The notes under the pieces: model-generated
Databases searched by the model: none
Told to the model about the DNA's origin: nothing
Seen by the model: the letters and a program-made list of their open reading frames with translations, nothing else
Source: Atribacterota bacterium
Lineage (GTDB): Bacteria; Atribacterota; Phoenicimicrobiia; Phoenicimicrobiales; Phoenicimicrobiaceae
Assembly (NCBI GenBank): GCA_030668465.1
Contig: DAOUTX010000018.1
Coordinates: 1-12,122 of the forward strand
Direction: 5' to 3'
DNA: 12,122 nt
Shown here: positions 6,585-12,122 of the stretch, in pieces
Layout of the letters: every line of letters starts with the position of its first letter
How positions within the stretch are numbered: position 1 is the first letter of the stretch
Made by a program: the position numbers and the translations under genes

Positions 6585-7040
6585 TTATTCTACAACCAGT
6601 TCAGAAGTACAGTGGGAGCAGCGTGTTGCTTTAATTGGAATATGAGACAGGCAATATGGGCAATCTTTAGTGGTTGGTTCCGAGGGTAGAATTTCTTCTT
6701 GAGCTTTTATTTTGTTAACTACTCGAATGATAAGAAACAGGGCAAAGGCAACTATGATGAAATTAACAATTGTATTCGCAAATACACCATAGTTTACGGT
6801 AACCGCTCCGGCTTCCTGAGCACTGGCAAGGGAAGCATATGGTCCGGCGATCTTGCCCTCTTTCAGAATTATAAAAAGATTGGCAAAATCCACTTTGCCT
6901 AATATCATACCAATGGGAGGCATGATGACATCAGAGACAAGCGATTTTACAATTACCCCAAAGGTTGTTCCAATAACAATTCCAACAGCCATATCAATTA
7001 CATTTCCCCGCATGGCAAATTTTTTAAATTCCTTCCACAT
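6585..7040 (-). CDS. mscL: Large-conductance mechanosensitive channel with C-terminal zinc ribbon
   Basis: The 151-residue product matches MscL from its first residues: MWKEFKKFAMRGNVIDMAVG, then TM1 (about 14-43, with IGTTFG and DVIMPPIG), a periplasmic loop, and TM2 (about 85-108, NFIIVAFALFLIIRVVNK). MscL is a homopentamer in the inner membrane that opens under extreme turgor and releases solutes. Beyond the usual cytoplasmic helix, residues 127-144 carry CPYC...RCSHC (C127, C130, C141, C144), a zinc ribbon seen in a subset of MscL proteins, making the chain a little longer than the 136-residue E. coli form. AAGGAAGGAATAGGAA before ATG 7040 is a good ribosome site. A TTGATA at 7151-7156 with TAAAAT 15 bases on is a poorly spaced promoter candidate. 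Confidence 0.97.
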   Translation of the reverse strand: MWKEFKKFAMRGNVIDMAVGIVIGTTFGVIVKSLVSDVIMPPIGMILGKVDFANLFIILKEGKIAGPYASLASAQEAGAVTVNYGVFANTIVNFIIVAFALFLIIRVVNKIKAQEEILPSEPTTKDCPYCLSHIPIKATRCSHCTSELVVE

Positions 7041-7166
7041 TTCCTATTCCTTCCTTTCTAGATATTTAAATAGCGATATATGTATTCTTAAATATTTCAT
7101 AGATAAAAAGTATTTCTCTAATACGCTAAATTTTATTTAAAAGACTTATTTATCAATAGGGATAAG

Positions 7167-8225
7167 TTATTCTTTCCAGAATTTATCTGCTGTGAGGGAG
7201 TTTTTAATATTGAAAAAGGGACAGATGGTAATACATTTGGAACAATCGCTGGTGTTTTCCGCCCAGAACTCAAAACATTTTTCCGGGTTGATATAATACT
7301 TTTTTACACCCGGATTATTGGAAATAGTTTCTCCCCTAAAATCTGGTTCCGATTGAAAAGAAATTGCTTTTGTTTCACAAATTTCAGCACATTGATAACA
7401 ACTTTTACAAAAATTAGAAAGTTTAGAAATAAAATTAAGGTTTGACTCATCTGAAACTAAGGGCAAATCAGTAAAAACTTTACAAATCCTGACTCCCGAA
7501 CCATATTCCGGAGTAACCAACAAACCATTTCGCCCTAACGCGCCCAGACCGGCATCAACAGCCAGAGGAATACTTAGAGCTGTATCATTCCCGCATTGAA
7601 TGGCCTGGTAGCCTAAATTTCTTATAAACTCTCCCAGACAGGAAATTATAAAAGCCATTTTGGAATAACCCAATCCGGTGGCAGCACAGGCAGGTAAAGC
7701 CGGGGTCGTAGACAAACCCGGAGAGTCCATCTCTATAGCTATAACTATTGCCCGGTCAATTCCTTGGGGTAAATTTACAGGATAAGAGCCTAAAAATTGC
7801 CCATTTGACCTTTTACTTGCATTTTTATAAATCCATTTTTCATCAATTTTAGCTATCCCCACCAGAGAAGCTCCATAAAATTTAGCTACTTTTTTTACTT
7901 TAGCAGTAAATTCTGCCGGATCTTTAATTTTATATTTTTGTTCTCTTAATCTATAACCATACCAATCTTCTTCAAAGGAGGTATCACCTTCCCAGGAAAA
8001 GGAAAAGGGAAATCTATTATAGACTGTCCAGGAAGCTTTAGAAAAGGCATAATCGAAATGAGTATAACCTTCGTTATTTTCTTTTATATTCTTTAACATA
8101 TCATCAGCAAAATTATTTTGGTAAGTTTTCAGGTCTTTATCCCACAGATAGCGACAAAACATATCATTTTTCTGGTCAAATCTCTGATAGATGCTCTCAT
8201 CAATTTCATAAAAATTTTTTTTCAT
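7167..8225 (-). CDS. Reductive-dehalogenase-like corrinoid/iron-sulfur protein, no Tat signal
   Basis: The 352-residue product matches the catalytic part of reductive dehalogenases (RdhA): FYGASLVGIA (117-125), AIVIAIEMD (159-167), ATGLGYS (182-188), CGNDTALSIPLAVDAGLG (211-228), GRNGLLVTPEYG (231-242) and VRICKVFTDLPL (245-256). Two 4Fe-4S sites follow: C273-x2-C276-x2-C279-x3-C283, and C317-x10-C328-x2-C331-x3-C335-P. Known RdhA enzymes use cobalamin and two clusters to remove halogen from organohalides. Y187, N213 and R246 sit at the spacings (26 and 33) of PceA Tyr246, Asn272 and Arg305. The chain is shorter than respiratory RdhA (about 450-500), starts without a twin-arginine signal, and has no small anchor gene (rdhB) beside it, so it is probably cytosolic. 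Epoxyqueuosine reductase is a distant alternative, but the motifs favour RdhA. The substrate is unknown. GGAAGGGAG precedes ATG 8225. Confidence 0.9.
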   Translation of the reverse strand: MKKNFYEIDESIYQRFDQKNDMFCRYLWDKDLKTYQNNFADDMLKNIKENNEGYTHFDYAFSKASWTVYNRFPFSFSWEGDTSFEEDWYGYRLREQKYKIKDPAEFTAKVKKVAKFYGASLVGIAKIDEKWIYKNASKRSNGQFLGSYPVNLPQGIDRAIVIAIEMDSPGLSTTPALPACAATGLGYSKMAFIISCLGEFIRNLGYQAIQCGNDTALSIPLAVDAGLGALGRNGLLVTPEYGSGVRICKVFTDLPLVSDESNLNFISKLSNFCKSCYQCAEICETKAISFQSEPDFRGETISNNPGVKKYYINPEKCFEFWAENTSDCSKCITICPFFNIKNSLTADKFWKE

Positions 8226-8342
8226 ACACTGCTCCCTTCCTTATTAGAAAACAATTCTCTGCATCATTTTTGACAATTAACAAATCTTCTTTATTCTACA
8301 CAACTGAGCATAGATTTATTTTAATTTTCATTTTTCTTTTTT

Positions 8343-8990
8343 TTATACCCATTCAGTTACATATTCTTTTAAATGTTTATTTTGATTCAATTGCATCATG
8401 CAATATCCTCTTTCCTTTTTATGAGAAAGAAGACTGTAAGATGCGGTATCCAAATGAATTTTCCAAAAATAAGGTGAGGCAATATTTAAGCAGGCGGCAA
8501 TAAGCGGTTTGAGTACTGCCCTATGGGAAACTACTGCTAAAGTTTCTCCGCTGTGTTTAGAAACTAAGTTATCCAGGCAGGTCTTAGCCCTTTTTTGGAC
8601 ATCATAAAGAGTCTCCATATCTTTTACTTTGAGTTTTTCGGGATTATATACCCAGAGTTTCCATTCCTCAGGATATTGCTCAGCAATATCTTTCATAAAA
8701 CGCCCTTCCCAGCCCCCTAATTCGATATTATTAAAGCACTCTTCTATCTTAATTTCCACTCCACATTGCTGGCTAATCGCCTCGGCAGTTTGTCTCGCCC
8801 GATAAAGAGGACTAGAATAAATATATTTAACAGGAATTTTTTTAAATTCCCGGGCTAAATCCTGTGCTTGAACAAGACCTCTCCTGTTTAAAGGAAAATC
8901 TGCCCTCCCTCTAAACATCTCTTTAATATTCCCTTCACACTCTCCGTGTCTTACTAAAAAAATTAGTGTTCCTTTAAAATCCTGGTGCAT
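8343..8990 (-). CDS. Histidine phosphatase family protein (phosphoglycerate mutase-like, CobC-like)
   Basis: The 215-residue product has the full branch-1 histidine phosphatase signature: LVRHGE with R14 and H15 (phosphorylated His), SSPLYRARQTAEAI with R64, E90 in NNIELGGWEG as the acid/base, and VVSHRAVLKPLI with H156. It should hydrolyse a small phosphorylated metabolite in the cytoplasm. Length and layout suit CobC-type alpha-ribazole phosphatases, which act in cobalamin assembly, but also broad-specificity PhoE/GpmB-like enzymes, and the sequence alone does not decide. Its position immediately upstream of a corrinoid-dependent enzyme homologue (117-base gap) makes the CobC reading attractive. 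A strong TAGGAGG six bases before ATG 8990 fixes the start. The gene follows the HD hydrolase with only a palindromic repeat between them. Confidence 0.92.
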   Translation of the reverse strand: MHQDFKGTLIFLVRHGECEGNIKEMFRGRADFPLNRRGLVQAQDLAREFKKIPVKYIYSSPLYRARQTAEAISQQCGVEIKIEECFNNIELGGWEGRFMKDIAEQYPEEWKLWVYNPEKLKVKDMETLYDVQKRAKTCLDNLVSKHSGETLAVVSHRAVLKPLIAACLNIASPYFWKIHLDTASYSLLSHKKERGYCMMQLNQNKHLKEYVTEWV

Positions 8991-9009
8991 ACTTGCCTCC
9001 TATTTTAAT

Positions 9010-9050
9010 AAAATGTAACGAAAGGTGCCAGGCACCTTTCGTTACATTTT
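9010..9050. repeat. Perfect 20-bp palindrome, REP-like, overlapping the HD gene's stop codon
   Basis: Two exactly complementary 20-base arms (9010-9029 and 9031-9050) flank a single central base, with the core GGTGCCAGGCACC. In RNA this would be a very stable hairpin. The right arm contains the stop codon and last two codons of the HD hydrolase gene; the structure ends 19 bases before the phosphatase start codon. I recall this core as a recurrent intergenic palindrome in several anaerobes. It could protect the upstream mRNA or attenuate transcription; only a short TTTTA follows it on the minus strand. Confidence 0.9.
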
Positions 9051-9728
9051 TCCTTTCCACTCTTTAAAAAATTGTTTTAAGTAAAGATTTAGAAAACGGT
9101 GTCTCCTTTTGGCCATTTTACGACCTAATTTGGTGTACATCATATCTTTAAGCTTTAGTAATTTCTCATAAAAATGATTTATAGATGGTGCCTCAGTAGT
9201 TTTATATTCTTCTTTGGTTATAGACTTACTCGGTTTAATGGCAGGGTCATAAATTAGCCGATTAAAAAATCCTCCGTAGGTAAATGCCCGGGCGATACCA
9301 ATTGCTCCCATGGCATCCAGACGGTCGGCGTCAGTTACAGCCATTAATTCTTTAGAGAGTGTCGGAATAGCGGAATTCTTTTTACCTCTCCCTTTGCCTT
9401 TATCAGGCAAAGTGTGCATAAAAGATATCCGAGAAGTAATTTCCGCAATCTTATCGCTAAGAGAAGGAGGAATCTCCAAAGAAGAAAGCCACTCCCTTAC
9501 TTTCACTGCCCCGGTTTCTTCATCTCCTTTAAAGAACTTATAATCACCGATATCATGTAATAGGGCAGACAATTCCACTATAAATATATCCGCATCCTCA
9601 TGCCGGGCAATCCGTTTAGCTAAATTCCTTACCCGATGAATATGCCACCAGTCATGACCGGTACTATCTTTACTTAAGGTTTCTTTTACAAATAATTCTG
9701 TTTTTTCAATTATCTCTTGTCTATCCAT
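9042..9728 (-). CDS. HD-domain metal-dependent hydrolase, YedJ-like
   Basis: The 228-residue product shows the HD pattern of the YedJ group: GHDWWHIHRV (24-33, H31 a predicted metal ligand), LLHDIGDYK (57-64, H58 and D59), and TDADRLDAMGAIGIAR (132-147, with D133/D135), followed by the conserved helical C-terminus. Length matches E. coli YedJ (231). Members are cytoplasmic phosphohydrolases, probably acting on nucleotides, with no settled substrate. A Lys/Gly-rich insert (PDKGKGRGKK, 108-117) comes before the third ligand region. ATG 9728 has GGTAGGG five bases upstream. The gene has its own promoter, a hairpin leader, and a 3' end that lies inside a perfect palindrome, so its last residues and stop come from repeat sequence. 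Confidence 0.92.
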   Translation of the reverse strand: MDRQEIIEKTELFVKETLSKDSTGHDWWHIHRVRNLAKRIARHEDADIFIVELSALLHDIGDYKFFKGDEETGAVKVREWLSSLEIPPSLSDKIAEITSRISFMHTLPDKGKGRGKKNSAIPTLSKELMAVTDADRLDAMGAIGIARAFTYGGFFNRLIYDPAIKPSKSITKEEYKTTEAPSINHFYEKLLKLKDMMYTKLGRKMAKRRHRFLNLYLKQFFKEWKGKM

Positions 9729-9743
9729 ATTCCCTACCAGGGG

Positions 9744-9782
9744 ACGGTCCTTTGGCAGGTTTTTAACCTATCAAAGGACCGT
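9744..9782. repeat. Long imperfect palindrome in the leader of the HD gene
   Basis: ACGGTCCTTTG (9744-9754) pairs with CAAAGGACCGT (9772-9782) over 11 bp. After a two-base mismatch the stem resumes for about six bp (AGGTTT-side with ACCT) around a short T loop. It lies between the predicted transcription start and the Shine-Dalgarno (9731-9738) of the HD gene. The GGGGACGGTCC edge resembles palindromes associated with REP-type elements, which is recollection rather than a search result. Confidence 0.8.
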
Positions 9783-9797
9783 TTATTTTTCTATCTT

Positions 9798-9826
9798 ATT
9801 TTATTTTAATTAATTAAAACTATCAA
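9798..9826 (-). promoter_or_regulatory. Sigma-70-type promoter of the HD hydrolase gene
   Basis: On the minus strand TTGATA (9821-9826) is followed after exactly 17 bases by TAAAAT (9798-9803), each one mismatch from consensus. Transcription would begin near 9791, so the leader of about 62 bases consists mostly of the hairpin at 9744-9782. Confidence 0.6.
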
Positions 9827-9829
9827 AGC

Positions 9830-9873
9830 AAATTATTTATTTGCTAAAAAGTTAATCTTTAAATAAATTATTT
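9830..9873. repeat. AT-only inverted repeat after the dehydrogenase gene
   Basis: Two 13-base arms of A and T only (9830-9842 and 9861-9873) are inverted copies with one mismatch across 18 bases. They lie just downstream of the Gfo/Idh gene and just upstream of the HD promoter. In DNA this AT-rich the match could be chance; it is not a normal terminator. The rest of 9783-9910 holds only the promoter and a weak five-base stem before T-rich sequence. Confidence 0.3.
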
Positions 9874-9910
9874 TGTACCAAAAAATAAAATCCCTGTTTC
9901 ACTGATTTAA

Positions 9911-11065
9911 TTACCTTGTTGATATCCAACAGGCTCCTTTTTGTGAGCTTTCCACACATAGATTAATGAATTTGACACCCCTTGCGCCATCTTCAAAGGT
10001 AGGAAAATCAACTTCCTTCTGATTCTGGTAAGGTTTTCCGGTCTTTTGGGCCAGTAAGGCATCGGAAAAATTAGAATAGATATTGGCAAAAGCCTCATAT
10101 ACACCCTCAGGATGCCCTCCCGGGAGTCGAGAGACTCTCAAGGCCAGAGGATATAAATTATCTCTTCCCCGAGATAAAATCTGAACTGGCCGACCATAAA
10201 AAGCAACTTTTAAATAATCAGGTTTTTCTTGTTCCCATTCTACAGACCCCTTTTCTCCTAAAACACGGATTTTTAAACCATTATTGTACCCGATAGCTAC
10301 CTGAGAGCACCAGTAGATCCCCCGAGCCCCACTGCTATATTTGACTAAAACCTCTGCATTATCATCGAGTGCTCTTCCTTTAACAAAAATATCCAAATTG
10401 GCGCAAAGAGAATCAATTTTCAATCCGGTTGTATAAGAGATAGTATTTTCTATATGGCTTCCGATATCCGCTACACAATTAGACTTTCCGGAATATTTGG
10501 GATCAGTTCGCCAGGATGCCTGTTTGTTCCCTTCTTCTTTCTCTGCCGGCATAGCCAGCCATTCCTGGAGATATTCTCCCATTACCATCCGAATCTTCCC
10601 AATCTCACCCCTACTAATTATTTCCCGAGCATGTTTTACCATAGGATAACCGGAATAGGTATAAGTCACACAACAAAGTAAATCTCTTTTTCTGGCCAAA
10701 TTTGTTAATTCTACAGCCTCTTCCACTTTCAAGGTTAAAGGCTTATCACAAACTACATTAATGCCTTTTTCTAAAAAAGCTTTGGCTATTTCAAAATGTG
10801 AATTATTCGGGGTCACAATGATAACAAAATCAATTTTATCCTCTCTTGCTCCCTCTTTCTCGGTCATTTCCCTAAAATTTTTATAGAGTCGTCCGGAATC
10901 CAAACCCAATTTTTTCCCTGTAGATAGAGTATTGTCATAACTTCTGGAAAAACATCCGACAACTAATTTTGCTTTACGGTCAAAGGAAGCTGCCTTATGA
11001 TGAACTTCCCCAATTAAAGAGCCACTTCCGCCACCTACCATACCAAAACTTAAAACTTGATTCAT
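9911..11065 (-). CDS. Gfo/Idh/MocA-family NAD(P)-dependent oxidoreductase
   Basis: The 384-residue product has an N-terminal Rossmann fold (MVGGGSGSLIGEVHHKAA, 9-26), VIIVTPNNSHFEIAKAFLEK (81-100), and VVCDKPLTL (104-112) with K108 the predicted catalytic lysine, followed by the family's C-terminal alpha/beta domain. There, DIGSHIEN (200-207) supplies D200 and H204. The family oxidises or reduces a hydroxyl of sugars, polyols or inositols with NAD(P). This subgroup, with VHHKAA, YPMVKHARE and EYLQEWL, includes sugar and inositol dehydrogenases, but I cannot name the substrate. GAGGT eight bases before ATG 11065 supports the start. It follows the FGGY kinase by 73 bases with no visible terminator, so the two probably form a sugar or polyol catabolic operon. 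Confidence 0.93.
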   Translation of the reverse strand: MNQVLSFGMVGGGSGSLIGEVHHKAASFDRKAKLVVGCFSRSYDNTLSTGKKLGLDSGRLYKNFREMTEKEGAREDKIDFVIIVTPNNSHFEIAKAFLEKGINVVCDKPLTLKVEEAVELTNLARKRDLLCCVTYTYSGYPMVKHAREIISRGEIGKIRMVMGEYLQEWLAMPAEKEEGNKQASWRTDPKYSGKSNCVADIGSHIENTISYTTGLKIDSLCANLDIFVKGRALDDNAEVLVKYSSGARGIYWCSQVAIGYNNGLKIRVLGEKGSVEWEQEKPDYLKVAFYGRPVQILSRGRDNLYPLALRVSRLPGGHPEGVYEAFANIYSNFSDALLAQKTGKPYQNQKEVDFPTFEDGARGVKFINLCVESSQKGACWISTR

Positions 11066-11138
11066 TTAATTTACCTCTTTTTCTTTAATTCAATATCCTT
11101 CTAATCTTTTGAAATCTAAAATTTTTCCTAAAATCATT

Positions 11139-12122
11139 CTATACTATATTACCCTTTCTTTTTAATCTCTTAAAATCTTCTTCTAAATCTTGGTATAAAG
11201 ATCTATAAATTACGAATTGTTTATTATAAATATCGACATTCTCGGGAATTGGTTCTATTTTTTCTTCTTTTAATTTCACTACTTTTTTACACCCTTCTTC
11301 TGTGTCTTTATATATTCCTACTCCTACCCCGGCTAATATAGCTGCTCCCATTGCCGCCTGTTCGATAGATTGAGTCATAGATATCTCTTTATTAAAAATA
11401 TCGGCCTGCATCTGTCTCCATACTCTACTTTTTGCCCCTCCTCCGGAAGCTATTACCTGCTCAATCTTAATCCCTAATTCTTCAAAGACCTCCAGGCAAT
11501 CCCTTAAGGCAAAAACTACTCCTTCCATAACTGCTTTAATCATATGAACCCGGTGATGTTTTAAACTGAGTCCAAAAAATACTCCTTTAGCCTGAGGGTT
11601 CATATAAGGAGACCTCTCTCCTAAAAGATAAGGAAGAAAAATTATACCTTCACTCCCTGCTCTGATTTTTTCCACTTCCTCATCAAAGATACGATAAGAA
11701 TCAGGAGCACATAGTATATTCTCCCTCAACCATTTTAAAGATAACCCTGCGGAAAGAATAGCCCCTAGCAGGTGATAGCTATTAGGTATAGCATGACAAA
11801 AAGTATGAATTCTTAATTTTGGATCATAGGTGAATTTATCCACGGTGATAAATAATTGACCGCCCGTCCCGATAGTAGAAGAGAGAATTCCCGGTCTGAT
11901 TACACCATTACCGACTGCCTGCATTGATTGATCTCCTCCACCATAAACTACCGGGATTCCTTCTAATAATCCAATATCTTTTGCAACATCTGCGAGCAGA
12001 TAACCGGCCACCTCCTGAGATTCATGAACTTCTCCCGGAAGAATTTTTGACGGAAGTCCAAGAACATCCAATAATTCTTCTGACCAGCATCTTCTTTTTA
12101 TATCCAACAACAAAGTGCTGGA
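11139..12122 (-). CDS. xylB: FGGY-family carbohydrate kinase, xylulokinase-like, N-terminus cut by window edge
   Basis: The frame stays open to the right edge, so this is the C-terminal 327 residues of a longer protein; a TTG at 12113 is internal, and the reading continues upstream as SST. Motifs in order (numbered from the edge): VVYGGGDQSMQAVGNG (58-73, D64 matching the catalytic Asp of xylulokinase), STIGTGG for phosphate binding, EGIIFLPYLLGERSPY, ASGGGAKSRVWRQMQAD, and AAMGAAILAGVG near the ATP site. FGGY kinases phosphorylate pentoses, ketoses or polyols in the cytoplasm. E. coli XylB has its catalytic Asp at 233, so about 170 residues are missing here. The pattern is closest to xylulokinase, though other pentulose kinases share much of it. 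The neighbouring dehydrogenase fits a pathway that makes a ketose and then phosphorylates it. Confidence 0.9.
   Translation of the reverse strand, partial: SSTLLLDIKRRCWSEELLDVLGLPSKILPGEVHESQEVAGYLLADVAKDIGLLEGIPVVYGGGDQSMQAVGNGVIRPGILSSTIGTGGQLFITVDKFTYDPKLRIHTFCHAIPNSYHLLGAILSAGLSLKWLRENILCAPDSYRIFDEEVEKIRAGSEGIIFLPYLLGERSPYMNPQAKGVFFGLSLKHHRVHMIKAVMEGVVFALRDCLEVFEELGIKIEQVIASGGGAKSRVWRQMQADIFNKEISMTQSIEQAAMGAAILAGVGVGIYKDTEEGCKKVVKLKEEKIEPIPENVDIYNKQFVIYRSLYQDLEEDFKRLKRKGNIV

Noticed and set aside
7151..7166. Hairpin TTATC/GATAA after the reductive-dehalogenase-like gene as a terminator
   Set aside because: The stem is five AT-rich pairs and only a short, displaced T-run follows.
7167..8225. 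Annotation as epoxyqueuosine reductase (QueG)
   Set aside because: The CGNDTALSIPLA, GLGALGRNGLL and KVFTDLPL motifs and the residue spacing match reductive dehalogenases much better.
8226..8342. Possible cobalamin riboswitch before the reductive-dehalogenase-like gene
   Set aside because: The gap is only 117 bases and I see no B12-box-like sequence or suitable stem.
9907..10104. Minus-strand ORF of 65 codons
   Set aside because: It is an alternative frame within the C-terminal part of the Gfo/Idh gene.

Overview
The window is AT-rich, densely packed bacterial DNA in which every supported gene lies on the minus strand, so transcription runs from the high to the low coordinates. Nothing here is phage, a CRISPR array or a recognisable transposase, and I see no tRNA or rRNA. 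A TPR-type lytic transglycosylase, an S13 peptidase, a LysM protein and a cytosolic-type reductive-dehalogenase homologue in AT-rich DNA suggest an anaerobic bacterium, perhaps Atribacterota or a deep-branching relative of the Bacillota. The sequence does not settle this, and I hold it with low confidence.

In transcription order, the right end holds a carbohydrate module: a xylulokinase-like FGGY kinase cut by the window edge (11139-12122), then a Gfo/Idh/MocA dehydrogenase (9911-11065). An intergenic stretch of 182 bases follows, with a near-consensus promoter and a long hairpin. Next comes a YedJ-like HD hydrolase (9042-9728) with a palindrome at each end; the downstream one is a perfect 20-bp inverted repeat that supplies the gene's stop codon. 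Then come a histidine phosphatase (8343-8990) and a reductive-dehalogenase-like corrinoid/iron-sulfur protein (7167-8225) that has no Tat signal and no membrane-anchor partner.

The left half is mostly cell envelope: the mechanosensitive channel MscL with a zinc-ribbon tail (6585-7040), a broken small reading frame, a D-Ala-D-Ala carboxypeptidase/endopeptidase (5167-6417), a standalone HD-GYP protein with several metal-ligand substitutions (4185-4901), a periplasmic TPR lytic transglycosylase (1779-4082), a small zinc-ribbon protein (1382-1714), a 59-residue helix-turn-helix protein missed by length cut-offs (1078-1257), and a secreted protein with at least five LysM repeats running off the left edge (1-990). 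The murein-cutting, murein-binding and turgor-relief genes probably serve envelope remodelling together.

The points most worth a second look are the reductive-dehalogenase homologue, which keeps the PceA active-site residues at exact spacing; the degenerate HD-GYP site; the two palindromes bracketing the HD gene; and the single-stop-interrupted frame between mscL and dacB. No stretch over 300 bases lacks a gene; the longest gap is 4902-5166.
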